A stretch of DNA of 64,000 bases from NCBI GenBank assembly GCA_963748005.1, contig CAVVHH010000002.1:1-64000 (forward strand). The letters run 5' to 3'. Below are positions 16,121-25,100 of this stretch, piece by piece (the stretch's first letter is position 1; every line of letters starts with the position of its first letter). This DNA comes from CAILZL01 sp963748005 (lineage in GTDB: Bacteria; Pseudomonadota; Gammaproteobacteria; Steroidobacterales; Steroidobacteraceae). The translations under genes were made by a program, and so were the position numbers. The notes beneath the pieces were generated by a model that saw only the letters and a program-made list of their open reading frames with translations, was not told the DNA's origin and made no database searches.

Positions 16121-17215
16121 TCAGGCGGCAGGCGCCTGTGTGGAATTGCGCGTCACCAGATGCGGCACGACAAACGATGCATCCTGACCGGGCTGGCCAT
16201 CAGGTTGCATCAGCTGCGTGGCGGCGAGCCGCGCCATGAGCCGGATGGGCAGGCGGATGGTGGTCAGCGGCGGCCAGATACGGGAAGCAATGGGACTGTC
16301 ATCAAAGCCGACCACCGACAATTGCTCGGGAATGGCAATGCCCAGCCGGTGCGCGGTCTGGTACACCCCTGCTGCCATTTCATCGTTACAGGCAAAAATA
16401 GCCGTGGGCCGGTCGCGCACTGACAGCAACATTTCTGCCGCCTGCATACCGGATTCAAAAGTGTACCCACCACCGACGATCAATTCGGGCGGCACCTGAA
16501 TACCACGTCTGGCCAGTCCTTCCTTGAAGCCTTCAAGTCGTTCGATTGGACTGCGATGGCCTTCCGGCCCCGTGATCACCGCAATGCGCTTGTGCCCCAG
16601 CGCAGCCAGATGCAGTCCCGCCTCGGCGCAGGCATCACGGTCGCTGGACACTACGCGATGGGTGGCCTGTTCAATACGCACGCAGGCAATGCTCACGTGC
16701 GGACACTCGAGTTCAGCAAGCATGGCCAGCAATCCCACATGTTCCGACAACGGCGGCAGCAGGATCACACCATGCAACTTGTGTCGCTCCACGAATTGCC
16801 TCACGCTGCCGATCAGATCCGGACTACGCCGTTCGCAGGGATGCACCACCAGCTCAAAGCCCGAACCGCGCAGGGCATCCAGTACGCCGTACTGCATGTT
16901 GACCACGAACTCGGCGTTGGGATTGTCGTAGACCAGTCCGATCAGAAACGACTTGCGGAATGCCAGTGCACGCGCCTGCGGATTGGGAGAATACCCGGTC
17001 TGCCGAATGATCTCGTTTACTCGCTGGCGCGTTTCTTCATGCACGAACGGCGACTGGTTGATCACTCGCGAAATGGTTTTTTTCGACACGCCGGCGAGAC
17101 GGGCGATGTCATTGATGGTGGCATTCTTGCCGCGCGGCTGTGGCACAGCTGCAGACTGATCAACACTGGCACGTTTTGCCTTGTTTGCCGACGTACCGCG
17201 TTTTTTCTCCATCAT
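16121..17215 (-). CDS. LacI-family regulator of the pectin locus
   Basis: A repressor of about 364 residues. The N-terminal helix-turn-helix reads TINDIARLAGVSKKTISRVI, preceded by a basic, Ala-rich leader of about 30 residues. The hinge region follows, then a periplasmic-binding-protein-like sensor domain (FLIGLVYDNPNAEFV to the C-terminus) with GFDDSPIA near the end. The start at 17215 (MMEKKRG) is chosen over a GTG at 17227. It lies between the TRAP genes and kduD on the same strand, with operator-like sites in the locus. It likely senses a pectin-derived keto-acid or oligomer and releases these genes; ligand identity is inference. A related LacI gene lies at 38428-39564. Confidence 0.92.
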   Translation of the reverse strand: MMEKKRGTSANKAKRASVDQSAAVPQPRGKNATINDIARLAGVSKKTISRVINQSPFVHEETRQRVNEIIRQTGYSPNPQARALAFRKSFLIGLVYDNPNAEFVVNMQYGVLDALRGSGFELVVHPCERRSPDLIGSVRQFVERHKLHGVILLPPLSEHVGLLAMLAELECPHVSIACVRIEQATHRVVSSDRDACAEAGLHLAALGHKRIAVITGPEGHRSPIERLEGFKEGLARRGIQVPPELIVGGGYTFESGMQAAEMLLSVRDRPTAIFACNDEMAAGVYQTAHRLGIAIPEQLSVVGFDDSPIASRIWPPLTTIRLPIRLMARLAATQLMQPDGQPGQDASFVVPHLVTRNSTQAPAA

Positions 17216-17294
17216 CGCCAGCCACACCCGTAGTGAACATCAATTCCTGCAATGTAGTGGATCACCGCTGACGATGCCAGCAGTGATGGCCCCG

Positions 17295-18575
17295 CTACTT
17301 GAGTAGAGCCGGCAACCACAGGGACAATGCCGGTATATACGTGACCAGCAGCAATATGAGCAATTCCGCAAAATAGAATGGCCAGATAGTGCGCATGACT
17401 TCGCCGACACTGATCTTGCCGATGGCGGTGCCGAGAAACAGCACCGAGCCGAGCGGCGGAGTGACCAGACCATGGCCGGCATTCAGAATCAGGATGACTC
17501 CAAAGTGCACCGGATCGACGCCGTATGCCCTTGCGACCGGCAAGAAAATGGGCGTGGCAATCAGGATCAGCGGCGCCAGATCCATGAATGCACCCAGCAC
17601 CAGCAGAATCGCATTGATCATCAGCAGCACGGTCCAGCGTTCGCTGGCCACTGACTTCAACCACTCCACGGTTGCCGCGGGTACTTCCAGATAGGCCAGC
17701 AACCAGCCGCACGCACCAGCCGCACCAATGACGAACAGGATCAAGCCGGTAGTACGCGCCGCAGAAGCGCAGGTTTCTATAAAACTGCTCCAGGTCTGAT
17801 GCCGATACACCAGCGCGGTCACCAGCAACGCATACACCACTGCAATCGAGGCGCTCTCAACAGCCGTGAAAATGCCAGCGCGGATACCCACGAAGATCAG
17901 GGCCACCAGCAACAGTCCCGGCACCGCACTGATGAAGCGCGTAAACACTGCCGCCCAGCCGGGAAACAGATCAGGTGCATAACCGCGTTTGATGGCAACA
18001 GAGCGGGTCACCAGCATCAACGCCACCATGGTCAGCAGCGCCGGAATGATGCCGGCGGAAAACAGGTCAATGATCGACACGGCGCCGCCCACCGATGCTG
18101 AATACAGAATCATGTTGTGCGAAGGCGGCACCAGCAGTGCCACCAGTGCCGCTGAGATCGACACATTCACGGCAAAATCACGATCGTAACCACGCTTGAC
18201 CATTTGCGGGATCATGGTGCCGCCAATGGCAGAAACATCCGCCAGCGCCGAACCCGAGACACCACCGAACAGCAATGAAGCAACAATACTGATCTGCGCC
18301 AGCCCACCGCGCAGATGTCCCACCAATGAAGCCGCAAAGGCAATCAGGCGGTCGGAGATGCCGCCACGCAACATCAGTTCACCGGCAAATATGAACAATG
18401 GAATTGCAATCAGGCTGGGTGAACCCACGCCCGCCGCCAGCTGCTGAACCACCACAATAGGCGGGATATGCAGCATCAGCACCGTCACCAGTGCCGATGA
18501 CGCCAGGGTGATGGCCACGGGCACGCCCAGCAACAACAGGGTTGCAAACACGGTAAACAGAATGGCAATAGTCAC
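17295..18575 (-). CDS. dctM: TRAP transporter large membrane subunit
   Basis: A 426-residue, highly hydrophobic protein with about 12 membrane segments, of the DctM type. It forms the sodium-driven translocation channel for a carboxylate. Typical segments are visible: PLFIFAGELMLRGG (about 58-71), GGVSGSALADVSAIG (about 99), VPPSHNMILYS and TPPLGSVLF near residue 370. It starts with GTG at 18575, 3 bp after the DctQ stop, so the genes are cotranscribed. In this locus the cargo is likely galacturonate or an unsaturated or keto-deoxy uronate. Confidence 0.95.
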   Translation of the reverse strand: MTIAILFTVFATLLLLGVPVAITLASSALVTVLMLHIPPIVVVQQLAAGVGSPSLIAIPLFIFAGELMLRGGISDRLIAFAASLVGHLRGGLAQISIVASLLFGGVSGSALADVSAIGGTMIPQMVKRGYDRDFAVNVSISAALVALLVPPSHNMILYSASVGGAVSIIDLFSAGIIPALLTMVALMLVTRSVAIKRGYAPDLFPGWAAVFTRFISAVPGLLLVALIFVGIRAGIFTAVESASIAVVYALLVTALVYRHQTWSSFIETCASAARTTGLILFVIGAAGACGWLLAYLEVPAATVEWLKSVASERWTVLLMINAILLVLGAFMDLAPLILIATPIFLPVARAYGVDPVHFGVILILNAGHGLVTPPLGSVLFLGTAIGKISVGEVMRTIWPFYFAELLILLLVTYIPALSLWLPALLK

Positions 18576-18578
18576 GAT

Positions 18579-19082
18579 TCAAACCGCCGTAGCTTTATTC
18601 TGGGTTGTCTCAAGCAGCATCCGTTCGCATGCAAACAGCACAATCAGGGCGCCGCCAAAAGACAACGGCAGATACAACACACCTTGTGGCAGCTGCGCGC
18701 CGGCAAGTTTGACCGCCCAGGTATCCAGCACCATCACCGTGCCATACCAGGCAAGCACCGCACCAATCGCCGCAGTGATCACGTGCGCAATCAGCTTCAT
18801 CACACGCCGCAGCTGCGGCGCTGCGCGCTCCACCAGCACCCTGAAGCCGAAATGGGCTCCATTTCGTACCCCGACCGAAGCACTGAACATCATGGCAATG
18901 TTGATCAGCAGCAGCACCACCGGCTCGGTCCAGCTGGGCGAATCGTTGAGCACGTAACGCGCCACTACCTGCCAGCCTTCAACCAGCACCATGGCTACCA
19001 GAGCCAGACCGGAAATCGCCAGTGCAGTATTGGCCAGCCACGTCAACCCACCGCCCGGATTAGTTTGTTGTTCTGACATCAT
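18579..19082 (-). CDS. dctQ: TRAP transporter small membrane subunit
   Basis: A 167-residue protein with four hydrophobic helices and the DctQ signature RYVLNDSPSWTEPVVLLL (about residues 41-58), which pairs with DctM in the membrane. Its ATG shares one base with the stop codon of dctP, so translation is probably coupled. Length is typical for the family. Confidence 0.94.
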   Translation of the reverse strand: MMSEQQTNPGGGLTWLANTALAISGLALVAMVLVEGWQVVARYVLNDSPSWTEPVVLLLINIAMMFSASVGVRNGAHFGFRVLVERAAPQLRRVMKLIAHVITAAIGAVLAWYGTVMVLDTWAVKLAGAQLPQGVLYLPLSFGGALIVLFACERMLLETTQNKATAV

Positions 19083-20095
19083 TAAGTCTCGGCATTAATT
19101 GCGGCAAACATGCTGCGCAATTCCGGTTTCTGAAGATAGTTGTCCAGTATGGGCTGGGCGACTTTGCGGAATGCAGGCCTATCCACTTCGCTGATGCGAG
19201 TCCCCGCTGCAAGCACTATCTGCCTGGCACGCTGTTCGTCTGCATCCCACAGGCCGCGCATGTGTTGTACCGACTGTGCAGCAGCGGTCCGCACCAGTTC
19301 CTGATCATCAGGTGTCAGCGCATCAAACCGCCGCGCCGACATGATCAGCAGGTCCGGCGCATAGGAGTGTTCGCTCTGCGTCCAGTATTGCGCCACTTCA
19401 AAGTGCCGACTGGACTGGTACGAGCTCCAGTTGTTCTCGGCGCCATCAATAAGATGGGTTTGCAACGCGGAATAGGTATCGCCATATCCCAGCGGCGTGG
19501 GATTGCCGCCGAACGCCCGCACCAGCTCGATGAAAATATCCGATACCGGTACCCGCAGCTTCAAGCCATGTAAATCGTGTGGCTCATGGATATCGCGCTG
19601 GTTGTTGTAAAAACAGCGTGGCCCGGCGTCATACAGCGCAAGACCGACCAGATCACGCTTGCGCATGGCCGCCAGCACCTGTGTTCCCACCACACCATCC
19701 ACCACGCGACGCATGTGCGCGGTCGACTCGAACAGATATGGCAAGGCGAGCAACTGGGTTTCGGGCACGGCATTGTTGACCGCGCCTATATAAACACGCG
19801 TCAGATCGATCACGCCATAACGCGCCAGATCCACCGTGTCGTTTTCGCGGCCCAGCTGACCGGAATGCATGATGCGCAGACTCAGGCGTCCCGATGATTC
19901 GCGTTGCAGGTACTCACTCATCCATTGCATGGCCACAACGGTCGGATAGTTCGCTATGTGTACATCAGCCGCTACCAGTTGAGTGGCGACAGTGGCGTTC
20001 GCGCCGGCGCGTGTCGCCAGCAGACCCGCGCCGATGCCAAGCAATGCTTCACGACGATTTACCGGTGCCAGGGCAAAGTCACTGTGTTTGCTCAT
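19082..20095 (-). CDS. dctP: TRAP transporter substrate-binding protein
   Basis: A 337-residue periplasmic solute receptor that delivers substrate to DctQM. The N-terminus NRREALLGIGAGLLATRAGA is a likely twin-arginine signal. The family segments include SGQLGRENDTVDLARYGVID, GLKLRVPVSD (the Arg that grips the carboxylate) and GDTYSALQTHLIDGAENN. It overlaps the preceding gene by 4 bp and dctQ by 1 bp, within a tight operon. The carboxylate-binding Arg fits a sugar-acid ligand. Confidence 0.94.
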   Translation of the reverse strand: MSKHSDFALAPVNRREALLGIGAGLLATRAGANATVATQLVAADVHIANYPTVVAMQWMSEYLQRESSGRLSLRIMHSGQLGRENDTVDLARYGVIDLTRVYIGAVNNAVPETQLLALPYLFESTAHMRRVVDGVVGTQVLAAMRKRDLVGLALYDAGPRCFYNNQRDIHEPHDLHGLKLRVPVSDIFIELVRAFGGNPTPLGYGDTYSALQTHLIDGAENNWSSYQSSRHFEVAQYWTQSEHSYAPDLLIMSARRFDALTPDDQELVRTAAAQSVQHMRGLWDADEQRARQIVLAAGTRISEVDRPAFRKVAQPILDNYLQKPELRSMFAAINAET

Positions 20096-20925
20096 CGTTG
20101 CGCCCCGGTTACATAGGCGGCCGCCGGTACAATGCGGCAGCCTATTGAATCGATATTGTGAAAATCAACACGCGCCTGCTGACCGATGCGAATGTCATGC
20201 ACGCCAGTAGTAGCGCCAGTGCACACATACTGGCCTGTTCGTAACGGATGACCGCGTTGCGCACACAGCGACAACGCGAACCTGAGTGCAGCCAGCGGCC
20301 CACCGGGCACCGACACTGCCGAACCGCTGCCGACCTGTTGTCCATCGATGAATGTTGCGCAGCGCAGGGTCGACCAGTCGCATGCCTGCCAGTCCGCAAT
20401 GGCGTTCCCCACCAGCAAGCCGAAGTTGTTGCCGAAGTCCGAGGCCGTCACCACCGGACCAAGATCGTTGATCGCCGCCAGCGGACTGCTGGCGATTTCG
20501 ACACCCACGTGCAATGTCCCCACATAACTGGCGGCTTCGGCTTCAGTCCATTCGAGTTGATTGGGCGGCACATCGCGCGCCAGGCGAAACACAAATTCCG
20601 CTTCCACCGCGGCGAAGCCACCGGCAAATACCGGACAACTCATCACGCCGGCACCAGCCGGTCGCAGCAGGCTCTGGAAAATCGGTCCCACCAGACGCTC
20701 GGCACCAAATTCGGCTCGTGCCGCTGGCGCCACCAGCCCCACCTTCCAACCGACGATCGGTTCCGGCCACAGGCGGATCGCCGCGTCCTGACAGGCATAG
20801 GCCTGGGCCGCGGAGGCCGGAATCACCCCCGGGTAAGCCGGCAACGACTGGCCAGCCAGTCGGGCACTGACAAATCGCTGGGCGATCCCGGCGGCATCGA
20901 CGCTTTGAGAGTTATCGTTAGGCAC
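20092..20925 (-). CDS. 2-keto-4-pentenoate hydratase-like protein (MhpD/FAH type)
   Basis: A 277-residue protein of the fumarylacetoacetase-type fold. It resembles 2-oxopent-4-enoate hydratases: IVGWKVGLVAPAARAEFGA near 57-75, the metal-ligand pattern AAVEAEFVFRLA near 104-115, and GTLHVGVEIASSPLA near 135. It is the first gene after an operator-like site, and its stop codon overlaps dctP, so it is cotranscribed with the TRAP genes. Canonical family members act on aromatic-cleavage products, which does not fit the setting. Here it may hydrate or dehydrate a 2-keto-3-deoxy sugar acid (inference). The start ATG at 20925 gives the usual length of about 260-280 residues. Confidence 0.82.
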   Translation of the reverse strand: MPNDNSQSVDAAGIAQRFVSARLAGQSLPAYPGVIPASAAQAYACQDAAIRLWPEPIVGWKVGLVAPAARAEFGAERLVGPIFQSLLRPAGAGVMSCPVFAGGFAAVEAEFVFRLARDVPPNQLEWTEAEAASYVGTLHVGVEIASSPLAAINDLGPVVTASDFGNNFGLLVGNAIADWQACDWSTLRCATFIDGQQVGSGSAVSVPGGPLAALRFALSLCAQRGHPLRTGQYVCTGATTGVHDIRIGQQARVDFHNIDSIGCRIVPAAAYVTGAQR

Positions 20926-20961
20926 GTAAGACTCGCACTGGATGATGGAGATACTGTATAT

Positions 20962-20978
20962 AGGTAACCGGTGTCATT
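20962..20978 (-). promoter_or_regulatory. Candidate LacI-family operator, upstream of the hydratase-TRAP genes
   Basis: On the minus strand it reads AATGACACCGGTTACCT, identical over 17 bases to the site before kduD. It lies 36 bp upstream of the hydratase start codon, a position that would block a promoter. It suggests this gene set has its own promoter although galM and the larger gene precede it on the same strand. Confidence 0.65.
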
Positions 20979-21030
20979 TTCAAGACAATTGCGACATTCA
21001 CTGGGTTCTCAAAGCGCTCAGCAATGTGCC

Positions 21031-22158
21031 TCAGCGCCCTTTTTCCACACCGAAGCTGTAACGAGTGCGCGACCGCAACACCTCTCCGGGCCGCAGCACG
21101 GTCGATGGAAAATTCGCGCGATTGGGACTGTTGGGGAAGTGCTGCGTCTCCAGCGCCAGTCCATACGCTTTCAGAAGGGGCGTACCGCGCGCGTCCCTGA
21201 GCTTGCCATCGAAGCCACCACTGCTATAAAACTGCATGCCGGGTTCGGTGGTTGTCACCCACAAAACTCGACCTGTGGTCGGCTCGCTCAGTCGTGCCGC
21301 AAGTACAAACGCATCGGGCTCAGGCTTGTCCAGCACGAAATTGTGGTCGTAGCCATTCGCCAGCACGATTTGCGCATGATTGGCAGCAATGCCGTCCCCA
21401 ACCCGCATCGGTTGCCTCAGATCAAACGGCGTGCCGTCGACCGAGGTAATTTCTCCGCTGGCAATTTTTCTGGAATCCATTGGCGTATAGCGGCTGGCAT
21501 TGATGGTAATGGCGTGGTTCGCCGCGCTGCCTTCGCCGGCAAGATTGAAATAAACATGATGCGTGAGATTCACCACGGTGGGCTTGTCGGTACGTGCCAC
21601 ATAGTCGAGCGTCAGTTGATCGTGACCGTCCAGCGTAAAACTGACGGTGGTGGTGAGCGTACCGGGATAACCGTTTTCACCATCGTGGCTCACGTAGGTC
21701 ATGCGCACACCAGCATGTTCGTTGGCTTTGAAGGACATCGCTTGCCATACCTTGGTGGAAAAGCCGCCAACCCCACCGTGCGAGGAAATGCCGTCGGCAT
21801 TACTGGGCAACGCATGGCGCACGCCATCAAGCATGAAGCCGCCGCCGTCAATGCGATTGGCGAATCGGCCGATCAAACTCGAAAAATTTGGCCGCGCTTC
21901 GTAGGCACTCAAATCCTGCAGCGCCAATACCACATTGCCAATCTTGCCCTGTCGATCTGGAACATCGATTTCGGTTATCACTCCACCATAGTTCAGAACC
22001 TTCACGATCATGCCGTGACTATTGCTGAGCGTAAAAACCTCAACCGCCTGACCGGCTGCAGTGACTCCATACGGTTGCTGCGTAACTGCAGCAGCCATGG
22101 CGTTGGGCGCCATACCCAGCCATGCCAGGACACCAAGCCATGCATTTAACTGCCTCAT
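21031..22158 (-). CDS. galM: Aldose 1-epimerase (galactose mutarotase), exported
   Basis: A 375-residue enzyme that interconverts alpha and beta anomers of free sugars. The Sec signal peptide ends near AMA-AAV (residue 23). Family motifs are RFANRIDGGGF (about residue 100), the active-site His in SHGGVGGF, a second in LTHHVYFNLAG, DHNFVL near 270 and the Glu region ALETQHFPNSPN near 340. Its ATG overlaps the stop of the large upstream gene by 4 bp, so the two are translationally coupled. The signal peptide places it in the periplasm, where it would act on sugars released from pectin side chains. Confidence 0.93.
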   Translation of the reverse strand: MRQLNAWLGVLAWLGMAPNAMAAAVTQQPYGVTAAGQAVEVFTLSNSHGMIVKVLNYGGVITEIDVPDRQGKIGNVVLALQDLSAYEARPNFSSLIGRFANRIDGGGFMLDGVRHALPSNADGISSHGGVGGFSTKVWQAMSFKANEHAGVRMTYVSHDGENGYPGTLTTTVSFTLDGHDQLTLDYVARTDKPTVVNLTHHVYFNLAGEGSAANHAITINASRYTPMDSRKIASGEITSVDGTPFDLRQPMRVGDGIAANHAQIVLANGYDHNFVLDKPEPDAFVLAARLSEPTTGRVLWVTTTEPGMQFYSSGGFDGKLRDARGTPLLKAYGLALETQHFPNSPNRANFPSTVLRPGEVLRSRTRYSFGVEKGR

Positions 22159-25100
22159 AAATCGCCCAGTCGCACCACGTTGTTGAGCATGGTGACTTCC
22201 GGAGCGTCGGCCGTTAACGCAATTCGAACCCTCAGCCTGGTGAGTGAACCTTGCGGCAGCGTCATCCTTACGCGAGCAGTTCGTGGCAACAGGTCGCGCG
22301 GCGCCGCGAGAGCTGGAATCGCTGCACTGCCGAGCACCTTGCCATTCGCGTCTTCCAGTTTGGCAATGCCACCCGGAGCGTCGATGGCGCCGAGGCTATG
22401 CACGGTGACTTCCACGGTGTTGCCATCGATGCGGATATCCTGCACGCCGATGCCGATGTCGGCGCGACTCTCGGGCGCCGTGATTGGCGTGACCAGGGTG
22501 AACTCCAGCACCGTCGTCGCACGCGGCGCGAAGCTCACCGGGATCGAGCGACTGCGTTCCAGCGTCGCCGAACTGGTGACAATATTCGTATCAGCCCTAT
22601 CGGTGCCCTTGCTGTCGATGCCGCTGACCTGCTTCCACTGGCCAGCAGCCACATTCCACGTCGTCATGGTGGCCTGCAACGGCTTGTCGCTGATGTTGTA
22701 GGCGATCACCTTGAAATGATCGAGGGTGGCGCCGGGTACCAGAATGGCCACTTGCTCGGCCGCACCCGGCTGGGCGAAGCGCCAGCTCACGGTATTGCCC
22801 GGATACGTCCAGTTGCGTTTGAGCGCCACCCCGCCGAGGCGTTCACGCTGCAGAATTTCACTGGGCTGATCCACACGATCGGACCACCAGTGACCTTCGG
22901 TGTACATGTACATGTGCTGCGACTTGTCGCGAATCGCATCGGCGTGCAGTGCTTCAAGCCAGCGCTTGTCCCCTGTCATCTGCCAGGCAGCGTAGCGGTT
23001 GAAGTCGGATGTCGAGGTTGGGGCTCTGGCAGCCAGGGTCGCGCCCCAGTCTTTGCGATGGCCGAGTACATCCAGCACATTTTCATTCATCTCGGCGAGC
23101 GAACCCGGGCCTGAGGTCGTCACGCGACTCAGCAATGGCCGCAAATATTTATCATCGCCGCTGAAACGATAGGCCGCCCACGCGGATTGCAAGGGCGTGC
23201 TCGCACCGCCGCCATCACCCACACGCTCGGCATCGCTGCGCCAGTTGATCTCGTTGGGAAACGACCAATTACCGTCGGGACGTTGCTTTCCGTGCGCGAG
23301 TATGCCATCGACTACGCCCGTGACCAGTGAACGTGCCGCGGGGCTGGCGTTGTACAAGCCCATCAGGATGGGCGCATGCATCACCGTGAAAGAATATGGC
23401 TTCTGCCATTCCCAGGGTCCTTCGCGATAAATCTTGTTGCCGCCATACCAGTTCGACGCAAAGTGCATGTGACCGGCTGGATTGGTGAGGATCACACCTT
23501 GCAGCGCTTTTACCGTTGCCATCAGCCGTTCAATCGTCTGCGGCTCGCCCCAGTTCAGGTAAAGGCGTTCGGCATCGCTGTTCAGTCCTTCTTCGTAGAC
23601 ATGCAGTTCATCGGTGGTGATGGTGCTTAGCCCATGGGTGATCATGCCGTTGTGGTAGGCGGCATCGGACAAGGCGCGCAGCGATGCATTCAGCTTGTCG
23701 GGCTCGACACCCATGAGCGCCAGCCCCGGCCATTGTTGAACCAGATCGGTATCGTCAGAAATGCCGCCGCCGAAATCACCATAGGGTACCTGGCGATTGT
23801 CGATCCACCAGTTCACGAACTGACGTACCAGCTTGAGATCCTGCAATTGCCTGAAGGCCCACAGTGGCACACCGGATGGTGCAACCTGTTGTGTGAAAGC
23901 TGGCGACGATTGCGCGTAGTAGCTGATGTCCTGCCAGTAGAGACGACCCTGGACGTTGTCCGGATCCACTCGCAACAGATCGGATATGTCGCCATACAGA
24001 CGTCGATACAGTGCTTCACGCTTGGATGCGGTGTGCTCTTCGACCAGGAAACCCCAGTTGTCCTTCGCCTGATTGAAGCGATCGGCAATATGTTCGATCT
24101 TCGCCTGCGCGCGTTCCTTGAAGACCAGGCGAATATTCATACCATCAAGCGAATTGGCGCCAAAGTCCGATGCCGCCGAAGCCATCGACAGGTACAGGCT
24201 TTGCTCGCCGAGGATACGGTCACGCAGATCAAGCCACAGGGTACGTGCCTGACCGGGACGCACCGACACCGAGACATCGATCATGTCGCGCGCCGGCCAG
24301 ATTGGATCCTTGATACGAATGTTGAGTGGAATCAGACCATCCCTGCCCGCAGTGACCTTCAGCGCCGGGATATCGATGGCGACGCCGTCCAGTCCATCAT
24401 GTGCATTTTGCCAGCCGTAATTCCATGCGCGCGCCACCGGACGTGCCGACAATGCTTCGTCAAAACCGGAGGGAATCAAAATGTGCACGATAGGTGCTGC
24501 GCCGGTAACGCGCTGTGCAGCAACCGTGGCTGCTGCGTTGCCTGATACAGCAGCGGCGCGAATTTCCGACGGCAATGCCACAACGGTGCTGCGCTCCTCC
24601 AGTGGATAGCGGCCATTGATGAATTCTTCCAGTGACTTCAGATTGGCAAAGGCCGGCGCGGCATTGGCGTCAACGCGGTAACTCAGCTTGAATGTACCCT
24701 TGGGTTCCTGACCGGCGCTCACGTCATACGCCCAGATTTCCTGGATCGGTGTCTCCTGAACCGTATTACTGAAGCGCAGCTTGCCACCCTTGTGTGGTTC
24801 GAAGCTGCTGATCGAATGCACGACGCCCTGCGGACGCCTGTCGAGCAGCGAATAATCAGAGTCGTTAGCAGCTTTGTCACTGGCCGAATAATTTAATGAG
24901 CCATAGGCAGCGCCGCGAATTTCCACACGGTTCACCACTTCTGCGGATGGAATCGTCAAATCGTAGTTCTTGCCACCCTCCACATACACATTCCAGTCTG
25001 GCAGCTCAAAGTAATCGTCCCGCCCCGGCAAGCGCGAACGGTTGTACACACCCGGCCAGGTGGTTTCGTCAATACCATCCACACCTTTGAGCATCTCTTC

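Noticed and set aside
20971..22149. A 392-codon frame opposite galM
   Set aside because: galM is certain on the other strand; this frame has no recognisable domain.
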